From CAZXCQ01 sp964639275 (GTDB lineage Bacteria; Desulfobacterota; DSM-4660; Desulfatiglandales; Desulfatiglandaceae): 12,194 nucleotides of DNA. Location of the stretch: positions 1 to 12,194 of the forward strand of contig CAZXCQ010000193.1 of the NCBI GenBank assembly GCA_964639275.1. The letters run 5' to 3'. Shown in pieces: positions 7,100 through 12,194 of this stretch. Under the pieces are notes generated by a model that searched no databases, was not told the origin of the DNA, and saw only the letters and a program-made list of their open reading frames with translations. A program made the position numbers and the translations under genes. Numbering within the stretch: position 1 is the first letter of the stretch; every line of letters starts with the position of its first letter.

Positions 7100-7603
7100 T
7101 TACTCTGGTGGTATGTCAAGGCTCTGTCTCAGGTTATCAATAGCCTCTCTGATCACCTTGTCGGCGACCTTTGTCATGGTCTCCCTCGTCACCCGTTCCA
7201 CCACATCTCCAACCACCCTGGTCACGATCGCCTCAATCCTCTCCTCAGAGATCCCGATGGATTCCCCTGCTGCCCCTTTTTCGGCAGGCTTCTCCTCCTC
7301 CATAAGCATGTCAAAGTCATCAGGTCCGGAATCCTCGGCAGCCCTGGCTTGATCGATTCTCTCAATCCTCTCGGTGACCCGGGCAGGCTTCTCTTCGTCC
7401 ATCAACATATCAAAGTCATCAAGCCCCGATTCTTCACCAGCCCTGGCCTTATCCCCTCTCTCAACAACATCTGTGAGTTCTATGACCTCCTCTTCGGGAA
7501 GCATGGTCTCGAAGAGGCTGTCTTCCCGTTTACCATCCTCGTTGGGCAATTCGTCAAAGTCAAAGTCGAGAAGCTCTTCCTCTTCCTTCTTCTTATCGTT
7601 CAT
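7100..7603 (-). CDS. Acidic repeat protein with amphipathic C-terminal helix
   Basis: The 167-aa product starts at ATG 7603 (MNDKKKEEEELLDFDFDE); an upstream in-frame start would lie at the promoter's -10 box. GGAGG lies twelve bases upstream and a weaker TAAGG close to the ATG. Residues 1-110 are very acidic and probably disordered. They contain two 33-residue tandem repeats (42-74 and 75-107) centred on SGxDDFDMLMxEEKPA, also visible as a 99-bp DNA repeat; LLDFDFDELP (11-20) is a looser relative. Residues 117-162 (GISEERIEAIV...) predict a long amphipathic helix rich in Val/Ile at regular spacing. This layout of acidic linker plus C-terminal oligomerising helix recalls PopZ (DUF2497) and the tails of some deltaproteobacterial response regulators. 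That is a resemblance in form, not demonstrated homology. It is monocistronic, with its own promoter and terminator. Confidence 0.85.
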   Translation of the reverse strand: MNDKKKEEEELLDFDFDELPNEDGKREDSLFETMLPEEEVIELTDVVERGDKARAGEESGLDDFDMLMDEEKPARVTERIERIDQARAAEDSGPDDFDMLMEEEKPAEKGAAGESIGISEERIEAIVTRVVGDVVERVTRETMTKVADKVIREAIDNLRQSLDIPPE

Positions 7604-7662
7604 TACCTTACGCCACCTCCGGGATTCTGGGTTCCCATACACACTGATTACATCATTATAAA

Positions 7663-7691
7663 TTGATAACACAGCACCCCTATCTTGTCAA
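7663..7691 (-). promoter_or_regulatory. Promoter of the acidic protein gene
   Basis: On the - strand a perfect TTGACA (7686-7691) is followed after 17 bases by TATCAA (7663-7668). The implied start of transcription is near 7655, giving a leader of about 50 bases to ATG 7603. This also rules against the in-frame upstream start at 7672. Confidence 0.65.
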
Positions 7692-7774
7692 CCGGGTAAT
7701 TGCTCAAAAACTTTAGGAAATCCCCCCCTTTCCGGCGCTCCCCCCCCGGCTTCACATCAACGGCTGCCCAGGGC

Positions 7775-7803
7775 TTGACCTGATCCGATGAATCTGTTAT
7801 TAG
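7775..7803 (+). promoter_or_regulatory. Promoter of tRNA-Arg
   Basis: TTGACC (7775-7780) and TATTAG (7798-7803) are separated by 17 bases. The tRNA begins nine bases after the -10 box, so the precursor has almost no 5' leader beyond what RNase P would remove. It diverges from the promoter of the acidic protein gene. Confidence 0.6.
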
Positions 7804-7812
7804 AAAAAATGA

Positions 7813-7889
7813 GGGCGATTAGCTCAGGTGGATAGAGCGTTGGTCTCCGGAACCAGAGGTCGCGCGTTCGAGTCGCGCATCGCCCGCCA
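7813..7889 (+). tRNA. tRNA-Arg (anticodon CCG), CCA encoded
   Basis: A full cloverleaf can be drawn. The acceptor is GGGCGAT with ATCGCCC, then discriminator G and an encoded CCA. The D-stem is GCTC/GAGC. The anticodon stem is TTGGT/ACCAG around the loop CTCCGGA, giving anticodon CCG at positions 34-36, which reads the arginine codon CGG. A five-base variable loop follows, then the T-stem GCGCG/CGCGC with loop TTCGAGT. All stems pair except one G-T in the anticodon stem. The gene has its own promoter and terminator and is not part of a tRNA cluster here. Confidence 0.97.
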
Positions 7890-7898
7890 TGTAAGATC

Positions 7899-7934
7899 AA
7901 GGGGTTAGCCATTTCTGTCTAACCCCTTTTCTTA
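7899..7934 (+). terminator. Intrinsic terminator after tRNA-Arg
   Basis: AAGGGGTTAG (7899-7908) and CTAACCCCTT (7919-7928) form a perfect 10-bp stem with a 10-base loop, followed by TTCTTA. It starts nine bases after the tRNA CCA end. In the other direction it would lie just past the convergent membrane-protein gene but lacks a U-tract there. Confidence 0.88.
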
Positions 7935-7946
7935 TGGAGTCCTGTG

Positions 7947-8396
7947 CTATGGGTCCTTGGTCCCCTTCTTGTACAGGGGATTGACAGAAAAGGCATTCAC
8001 ACGTTCAAAACCGTGACGAACGCGCCATATAAGAGAATAGGCCCGGATTGTCTCCGCAGAAAACTGGTCCATGATCATATGCACCCCATACCCGATGAGA
8101 AACCCCACTGCCCACACATTCCACCCGGTCAGCCACGCAACCATGAAAAGGGTAACCATAAGCTCCCATGAATGGAGAAGAACATATACCTTTTGAGTCA
8201 GATCTTCATAAAACACCTTGAAAAAGTCTATTATGTTAAAGTCTCTGCCGCGCTCAGCCACATAGTCAACAATGTGGTCAATATCGATAAATACGCCGGT
8301 CAAAAAATTCGCCACAGACAATTCCCATGACCTAAAAAAGACATAGAGCGCGGTGGAGATGACCGCCGAGGATGCCATATGATACTCAGTCCGCAT
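7947..8396 (-). CDS. Membrane protein with YdjM-like His/Asp pattern
   Basis: The 149-aa protein has about three to four membrane segments (around residues 8-22, 27-38, 78-92 and 94-110). Charged residues sit in or next to them in a fixed spacing: His6, Asp38-x-Asp40-His41-x-x-Asp44, His75, and His106 with Asp110 in GYGVHMIMDQF. Conserved His and Asp at membrane edges with a D-x-D-H motif is the arrangement seen in YdjM/DUF457-type predicted membrane-bound metal-dependent hydrolases, so metal binding is plausible. This is assigned by pattern only and the protein is shorter than many in that group. The start is ATG with AGGA eight to eleven bases upstream; a TATAAA at 8431-8436 (- strand) may be its -10 box, with no good -35. 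It converges on the tRNA gene and stands alone. Confidence 0.8.
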   Translation of the reverse strand: MRTEYHMASSAVISTALYVFFRSWELSVANFLTGVFIDIDHIVDYVAERGRDFNIIDFFKVFYEDLTQKVYVLLHSWELMVTLFMVAWLTGWNVWAVGFLIGYGVHMIMDQFSAETIRAYSLIWRVRHGFERVNAFSVNPLYKKGTKDP

Positions 8397-8562
8397 GACC
8401 TATTCCTGTTCCCTCAAAAACAAATGGTCCTTTATATCATTCGCCCTGTCTTGCCCCTGGCGTCGCCTGCCCTTCTTTCCCCAAAAATTCCCGCTTGTCC
8501 ATCATTTTTTTGACCCGGCTCTCCTCTTACCCAGGCCAAAGACTTCCGCACACCCATTCTCC

Positions 8563-8591
8563 TTGAGTAAAGACACCGATTTTGGTATCTT
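8563..8591 (+). promoter_or_regulatory. Candidate promoter for the HATPase-GNAT gene
   Basis: TTGAGT (8563-8568) and TATCTT (8586-8591) are spaced by 17 bases in the intergenic region upstream of the + strand gene, giving a leader of about 75 bases. Each box matches four of six consensus positions, so it is tentative. The rest of the 277-bp divergent gap (8397-8673) shows nothing else I can support. Confidence 0.35.
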
Positions 8592-8673
8592 CTCTGCCAG
8601 AAAAAGCCATGGCTTGCAGCCCTTTTGAACCGCGCTCTAGGCACAGCAAGAGAATCAATTTTTGGAGAGAACC

Positions 8674-10182
8674 ATGAAAAAAAGCCCGGATGCCAGACTG
8701 ATCCTGCCGGTCAACATCGCTTACTTGCCCGCCCTGCAGGGCTTTATTGGTGGGCTGGCAAAAATGGCGGGCCTGCCCCCCAAGGATATCGAGTTTCTCC
8801 GGCTGGCGGTCGAAGAGGCCACCACCAATGTTATCGAACATGCCTTTTTACCCGATGAGAACGCCACCTTTGAAGTCATATGCAAGCATACGCCCGTAGA
8901 GATTACCGTCAAGGTCCGCGACAAGGGCCTCCCCTTTGACCCGGCCCAGTTCAAGGGGGCCAAACCGCGGCCCGATCCGGACGATATTGCCGGGCCGGGA
9001 CTGGGTCTGAGGCTGATGAAGAGCAGCGTGGACAGGCTGGTTTTTAACAACCTGGGCTACGAAGGGAAAGAAATGGTCCTCACCAAATTTGTCCATCAGA
9101 GACACATCGAGGACTATTTTTCCCCGGCCCACCTGGAGGGCTTTGAAGACGCGCCTTCCCAGACAGAAGAACCCCGGGGCAAGACCCCGTTTCAGGTTCA
9201 ATTCTTGCAGCCCGAACAGGCCATCGAGGTGGCCCAGTGCGCCTACCGGACCTATGGCTATACCTATGTCATGGAAAATGTCTATTATCCTGAGCGGCTG
9301 GTTGAAATGACCCGGACGGGGGATCTTATTTCTGTCGTGGCGGTGAGCGAAGTCAATCAGGAGGTGATGAGCCACTGTGCCCTTGAATTTCACGGCCGGA
9401 AGAATGGTATCCCGGAAATCGGAATGGGCTTTACCAAACCCGCATACAGGGGCATGGGGTGTATCAACAGGATAAATGAGTTTATCTTGAACCACTCCCG
9501 TGAAAAGGGGATCAAGGGCATCTATTCCAAGGCCGTGACAACCCATACCTATTCGCAGGGGGCGCTCAACAAATTTGAGTTCCGCCCCTGCGGATTACTG
9601 GTCGGCTATTCTCCCCCAAAGGAATTTGCCCGCATGGAGAGACGGCTTACCCAGAGGGAGAGCCTTGTGCTCTATTATCGGCAGATAGTTGAAACACCCC
9701 CGCTCACGATCCATCCCCCGCCATCTCACAGCAAGATCATCAAACGGATATTTCAGCAGATCGGGGTCGCAGCAGAACCGGCACCTCAGATAACATACGA
9801 TCACATGGCACTTGAAGAGGAACATTCCCGCCTGGAATGTGATGTCAATCACCGTCTCCAGCTGGCCAATATATACATCAACAGATGCGGTAAGGACCTG
9901 GAGCGGGAGGTCCGCGGCCGGCTGAAGGAATTGTGTCAGAAGAAGATTGAATCGATTATCTTCTATCTCGATCTGACCGATCCGGTGATCAAACTGGCAA
10001 CCAGGGTCCTGGAAGAGCAAAAATGCTTCTTTGCCGGGGTATTTCCGGTCCACCCCCGCCCCTATCTGATCCTCCAGTATCTCAACAATGTCTATATGGA
10101 TTACGATCAGATTGCGATTTATGACAGCTTCGCCAGACAAATCGTTGATTACATCAAGGATCGTGATCCCAACCAGGGCTGA
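8674..10182 (+). CDS. Anti-sigma-type HATPase fused to GNAT acetyltransferase
   Basis: The 502-aa protein starts at ATG 8674 after GGAGAG; an upstream TTG in frame overlaps that ribosome binding site and is rejected. Residues 8-140 are an RsbW/SpoIIAB-like histidine-kinase-type ATPase domain, with N-box EEATTNVIEHAF (Glu48, Asn52, His56), G1 box VRDKGLPFDP (Asp83, Gly85) and G2 box GPGLGLRLM (107-115). Such domains bind ATP and act as switch kinases or anti-sigma factors. Residues 172-310 resemble a GNAT acyl-CoA N-acyltransferase, with a motif-A-like YRGMGCINRINEF (258-270) after the EIGMGFTKP strand. Residues 320-502 are less clear but contain alternating strands and helices. No STAS antagonist, phosphatase or sigma factor gene is adjacent. 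A role in coupling signalling to acetylation is inference. Confidence 0.88.
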   Translation: MKKSPDARLILPVNIAYLPALQGFIGGLAKMAGLPPKDIEFLRLAVEEATTNVIEHAFLPDENATFEVICKHTPVEITVKVRDKGLPFDPAQFKGAKPRPDPDDIAGPGLGLRLMKSSVDRLVFNNLGYEGKEMVLTKFVHQRHIEDYFSPAHLEGFEDAPSQTEEPRGKTPFQVQFLQPEQAIEVAQCAYRTYGYTYVMENVYYPERLVEMTRTGDLISVVAVSEVNQEVMSHCALEFHGRKNGIPEIGMGFTKPAYRGMGCINRINEFILNHSREKGIKGIYSKAVTTHTYSQGALNKFEFRPCGLLVGYSPPKEFARMERRLTQRESLVLYYRQIVETPPLTIHPPPSHSKIIKRIFQQIGVAAEPAPQITYDHMALEEEHSRLECDVNHRLQLANIYINRCGKDLEREVRGRLKELCQKKIESIIFYLDLTDPVIKLATRVLEEQKCFFAGVFPVHPRPYLILQYLNNVYMDYDQIAIYDSFARQIVDYIKDRDPNQG

Positions 10183-10408
10183 CCTCTTATGGCGCCTCCC
10201 CTGCCCTTGCGCCTTTAGAAAAATTGACATCGGGGTGTTGTCCTCCGGGGCTCAGCAAGAACAGCTCATCTTGATTCTACACTGTTCACATAAGAGTATT
10301 GGTCAATTCTTTGATACTTGCGAGCAATTAGAGAAAGTGATAAGAATTACGGTAAGATTGTTTAAGAAATTTTGACGCTATGAAATATTTCAAAAAGGGG
10401 GAGCATCC

Positions 10409-10612
10409 GTGAAAACAGTATCCATAAATATACCTGATAATTTGGCTGCGCAGATCAATGACTATGTCAAGGCGGGAGTTTTTTCATCAGAGCCGGACGT
10501 AATACTTGCAGCTATGTCTGAATTTGTGCGACGCAACCAGATTGATTTGATGGAGCGTTTTGCCCGCGAAGACATTGAATGGGCCAAGAAAGAGGCGTTG
10601 GATCCCAAATGA
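10409..10612 (+). CDS. Ribbon-helix-helix antitoxin, ParD/CopG type
   Basis: The 67-aa protein begins at GTG 10409, six bases after a strong AGGGGGAG ribosome binding site. The N-terminal strand KTVSINIPDNLAAQI, then helices containing DYVKAGVFSSEPDVILAAMSEFVRR, fit a ribbon-helix-helix DNA-binding domain like ParD or CopG antitoxins: dimeric, binding its own operator. The C-terminal helix (MERFAREDIEWAKKEALD) would wrap the toxin. Its stop overlaps the ATG of the next gene by four bases (ATGA), the normal antitoxin-toxin order. In the 226-bp gap upstream I see no convincing promoter or operator. Pairing of an RHH protein with a DUF3368 partner is inferred from this overlap. Confidence 0.8.
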   Translation: MKTVSINIPDNLAAQINDYVKAGVFSSEPDVILAAMSEFVRRNQIDLMERFAREDIEWAKKEALDPK

Positions 10613-11112
10613 CCGTCATTGTATGCGATGCCGGACCGATTATTCATCTTTATGAAGCCGGCTGCCTACCCCTACTGAAACGGACCGGCAACCTTTTCGT
10701 GCCTCAACGTGTTTATCTGGAAGTTCAAACCACTATTCATAGGGATATCCAATGGCCTGATTGGCTCGGGATCGTTAGGCTTTCTCAAAAGGAGCAAAAC
10801 GAAGCCGCGGTGTGGCAGGCAGCCGGGGGTTTCCACGCCGGCGAGGCAGAAGCACTCGTACTAGCCAGACAGAAGAAGGCCGACTGGTTCCTGACAGACG
10901 ACGCTGCAACGCGTCTTTTCGTCTCCCTCTTGGGTATGGAAGTGCACGGGTCTTTGGGTATTGTTCTTTGGAGTGCAGCCCACAGGTATCTAAACCGGAA
11001 AGAAACAGAAGCGGCGTTGAAAAGGCTAGAGCAATCATCACTTTTGCTTTCCGCAAAAATCTATCAGGAAGCCCAGGAGGCCCTTGATGATATTTTTTCC
11101 AAAGACCAGTGA
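10609..11112 (+). CDS. DUF3368-type PIN-domain putative toxin
   Basis: The 167-aa protein starts at the ATG overlapping the antitoxin stop; a longer in-frame reading would begin inside the antitoxin gene and is not needed. It shows the features of the DUF3368 branch of PIN-like nucleases: an N-terminal strand with Asp7 in VCDAGPIIHLYEAGCLPLL, a VPQRVYLEV segment, GEAEALVLARQKKADWFLTDD with Glu79 and Asp97/Asp98, and LGMEVHGSLGIVL. These acidic residues would bind divalent metal for RNA cleavage. The C-terminal KIYQEAQEALDDIF resembles the family's usual ending. Together with the upstream RHH gene it is a probable type II toxin-antitoxin pair; the RNA target and toxicity are unproven. All expected acidic residues are present, so it looks intact. 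Confidence 0.82.
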   Translation: MTVIVCDAGPIIHLYEAGCLPLLKRTGNLFVPQRVYLEVQTTIHRDIQWPDWLGIVRLSQKEQNEAAVWQAAGGFHAGEAEALVLARQKKADWFLTDDAATRLFVSLLGMEVHGSLGIVLWSAAHRYLNRKETEAALKRLEQSSLLLSAKIYQEAQEALDDIFSKDQ

Positions 11113-11146
11113 GAGCAAAGCGGGTTATAGAAAAGAGGATATATAT

Positions 11147-11432
11147 ATGCGCCTGCTTGCCGAACGGTGCGCCCGCTTTGAGGCGTTGGACAAAATCCGG
11201 TCACGTCTTCCAGATATCCCCTGGTCACATCCCCCCCGTTATCAGCGAAATCAAACGGGTTTTGGAATCTCCCCATATTTATGAGAAATACGCCGTTAAG
11301 CACCCTCCCCTTTCCAGATCTACTATTCTTTCTCTGGTCGGGATTTCAGAGAATTTCACATTTCTGCGTTTCCGTGTTATGATGTTAAAGTGTATTTACA
11401 CAGATAAAACCACTATCTGCCAAAGCAGGTAG
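11147..11432 (+). pseudogene. Short gene probably frameshifted at a C7 run
   Basis: ATG 11147 has AGAGGA seven bases upstream, a good ribosome binding site. The frame gives 45 residues (MRLLAERCARFEALDKIRSR...) and stops at 11284. At 11231-11237 there is a run of seven C. Removing one C joins the first part to another open frame that reads PPVISEIKRVLESPHIYEKY and stays open to 11432. The sequence before and after the run looks more protein-like in those two frames than in the alternatives. So this may be a broken gene, a phase-variable gene or an assembly error. The family is not recognised. It lies 34 bp past the PIN gene on the same strand. Its 3' end is uncertain because a promoter lies inside the later part. 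Confidence 0.35.
11355..11383 (+). promoter_or_regulatory. Strong sigma-70-like promoter in the accessory gap
   Basis: TTCACA (11355-11360) and TATGAT (11378-11383) are separated by exactly 17 bases, and each matches five of six consensus positions. The next clear gene starts almost 400 bases downstream, which suggests a non-coding transcript or a very long leader. Confidence 0.55.
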
Positions 11433-11621
11433 GTTTCTTCTACGAATGCAAGTCGGTCATTTCGGCTGAAGCCGATACAGGGATAAGAGTTAAATTCTGC
11501 AATCCAGTTTTTCTGTATCACCGCAAAAAGCCGAGGCCGCAGCAAAGGGAAAGAACTGACGTTTCGCCGGGAAGTTTCACATGAGGCAAACCTCTTCCCG
11601 AAGGGCATGCCCTTTTTCTTT
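11390..11621 (+). ncRNA. Candidate structured small RNA or leader, about 230 nt
   Basis: Between the promoter and a terminator-like hairpin there is no ORF with a ribosome binding site on the + strand, but there is a run of stems. They are CAGATA/TATCTG (11401-11406 with 11414-11419), GTAG/CTAC (11429-11432 with 11440-11443), TCGGC/GCCGA (11462-11466 with 11471-11475), GATACAG/CTGTATC (11474-11480 with 11513-11519) and CGGGAAG/CTTCCCG (11568-11574 with 11594-11600). The last stacks on an inner AGG-CAAA-CCT. Not all can form together. No known riboswitch was recognised. It could instead be a dispersed intergenic repeat. Confidence 0.35.
11601..11621 (+). terminator. Possible intrinsic terminator with tetraloop
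   Basis: AAGGG (11601-11605), loop CATG and CCCTT (11610-11614) are followed by TTTCTTT. The stem is short, but it stacks directly on the preceding CGGGAAG hairpin. It would end the candidate RNA. Its T-rich tail is also the 5' arm of a longer inverted repeat. Confidence 0.4.
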
Positions 11622-11647
11622 GCTGGCCTCTCAGCAGCAAAGAAAAA
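11613..11647. repeat. Perfect 13-bp inverted repeat
   Basis: TTTTTCTTTGCTG (11613-11625) and CAGCAAAGAAAAA (11635-11647) are exact inverted copies around a 9-base loop. The left arm shares 11613-11614 with the preceding terminator-like stem and covers its U-tract. Just right of it, TGCGTCT is repeated (11661-11667, 11670-11676), and a small GCCCA/TGGGC hairpin lies at 11684-11698. No gene is seen from here to 11777. Confidence 0.8.
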
Positions 11648-11777
11648 CACAAATCATCTCTGCGTCTTTTGCGTCTCGAACGAGCCCAGCGAGTGGGCGG
11701 TGAAATCGCTAAAGCTATTAGCCTCAAAGGCAAAAGTAAAAACCTGGCCAATGAAAAAATAAAGAGGAGGCACAGGA

Positions 11778-12137
11778 ATGCAAGATAAACGGGTAACCAT
11801 CCGAATACCGTTTGACATATGGAAGACCCTCAGGGAACTCCAGATTATGGGAAAAATCTCCAGCATCCAGCAGGCGGCCGTCACCGGCATAAACAAGCTT
11901 ATTGAAGCCCTGAAGCGGGATGAGGAGGAAATGAGGGGCAACTCAAGGGCCGCTGCCAAGAAGCGTGTGCTGGACGCCCTGCTAGACGGAAAACCTCTTG
12001 GGAACTGGGAAGATATTCACAGGGAGAGGACACAAGCAGATGCTGACAGGGCCCCACCCTACCCCTGCTTCAGATCGTTTTTTGACAGCCGCCGGAACGC
12101 TGAAATCAGAAATCGAGCGGGCTTTTGGCTTCTTTAA
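11778..12137 (+). CDS. Antitoxin-like DNA-binding protein with atypical C-terminal tail
   Basis: The 119-aa protein starts at ATG after AGGAGG with seven-base spacing, an ideal ribosome binding site. The N-terminus (KRVTIRIPFDIWKTLRELQI) fits a ribbon-helix-helix strand and helix, followed by helical AVTGINKLIEALKRDEEE. The segment KKRVLDALLDGKPLGNWEDI and then RERTQADADR resembles the toxin-binding C-terminus of antitoxins that pair with PIN toxins. After ADADR (about residue 91) the sequence changes to a Pro/Cys/Arg-rich tail (APPYPCFRSFFDSRRNAEIR...) that looks unlike the rest and may be non-homologous sequence acquired by rearrangement or loss of the normal stop. The reading frame of the next ORF begins inside this gene at 12040, as toxin genes often do, but that ORF is not a recognisable PIN start. 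Confidence 0.72.
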   Translation: MQDKRVTIRIPFDIWKTLRELQIMGKISSIQQAAVTGINKLIEALKRDEEEMRGNSRAAAKKRVLDALLDGKPLGNWEDIHRERTQADADRAPPYPCFRSFFDSRRNAEIRNRAGFWLL

Positions 12138-12194
12138 TAGTCTGGCTTTTAAGGGTATGGGTATAGATCATTGTGGTTCTTACATCGCTGTGGC
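12040..12194 (+). CDS. Partial ORF overlapping the antitoxin-like gene, runs off the window
   Basis: The frame opens with ATG 12040 and stays open for 51 codons to the right edge, overlapping the preceding gene by 98 bp in the +1 frame. It reads MLTGPHPTPASDRFL, then TLKSEIERAFGFFNSLAFKG and DHCGSYIAV. There is no strong ribosome binding site directly upstream, so it may be translationally coupled or start later. It lacks the Asp-containing strand expected at the start of a PIN toxin. I do not recognise the family. If real, it would hold the position of the toxin partner, or be the remnant of an inserted gene. Confidence 0.35.
   Translation, partial: MLTGPHPTPASDRFLTAAGTLKSEIERAFGFFNSLAFKGMGIDHCGSYIAV

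Noticed and set aside
7604..7672. Upstream start adding 23 residues to the acidic protein
   Set aside because: It would lie upstream of the predicted transcription start, over the -10 box, and the added residues are unlike the rest.
7813..7934. tRNA-Arg as attachment site of an integrated element
   Set aside because: No integrase gene and no duplicate of the tRNA 3' end were seen in the window.
8432..8644. 70-codon open frame on the - strand in the divergent gap
   Set aside because: No ribosome binding site, basic low-complexity composition, and it overlaps the region expected to hold promoters.
8662..8676. TTG start giving a longer HATPase-GNAT protein
   Set aside because: The TTG overlaps the GGAGAG ribosome binding site of the ATG at 8674.
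11521..11600. Resemblance to a GEMM (cyclic-di-GMP) riboswitch, from GAGGCAAACC and CCGCAAAAAGCC
   Set aside because: The conserved blocks are in the wrong order and the stem architecture around them does not fit.
11396..11751. Two long overlapping open frames on the - strand
   Set aside because: Neither has a ribosome binding site, their composition is Arg/Ser/Cys-rich, and they lie antisense to the hairpin-rich region; open by chance.

Overview
The window reads as bacterial chromosome, most likely from a deltaproteobacterium (Desulfobacterota). The clues are a moderately GC-rich composition, a valyl-tRNA synthetase operon that carries a metal ABC transporter, an acidic repeat protein with an amphipathic C-terminal helix, and an anti-sigma-type ATPase fused to a GNAT acetyltransferase. 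This placement is an inference from gene content; no marker gene settles it.

Left part (1-7099). The 3' end of lgt (prolipoprotein diacylglyceryl transferase) enters on the + strand and meets a small three-helix membrane protein gene on the - strand. A ~370-bp gene-free gap follows. Then comes a tight leftward operon in the order valS > znuC-like ATPase > znuB-like permease > 136-aa unknown protein > SpoU-type RNA methyltransferase, with junctions of 22 bp or less or overlaps, except for a ~62-bp gap before the 136-aa gene. A promoter is proposed upstream of valS at 6683-6711. The 507 bp upstream of valS also hold a repeat-rich element of about 216 bp with imperfect terminal inverted repeats and a near-perfect internal hairpin.

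Middle part (7024-8673). A strongly acidic 167-aa protein is read leftwards from a promoter with a perfect TTGACA box and ends at a clear intrinsic terminator. Divergent from it is a tRNA-Arg(CCG) gene with its own promoter, encoded CCA end and terminator. Next is a - strand membrane protein with YdjM-like His/Asp spacing, then a short divergent intergenic region.

Right part (8674-12194). The + strand carries the 502-aa HATPase-GNAT fusion, then an accessory region: a ribbon-helix-helix antitoxin overlapping by 4 bp a DUF3368/PIN-type putative toxin; a probably frameshifted short gene; a gene-free stretch of roughly 350-490 bp (depending on where the frameshifted gene ends) with a good promoter, several hairpins and a terminator-like end (candidate small RNA or dispersed repeat); and a second antitoxin-like gene with an odd C-terminal tail, overlapped by an unidentified ORF running off the window. 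The right part looks like a small toxin-antitoxin island next to housekeeping genes.
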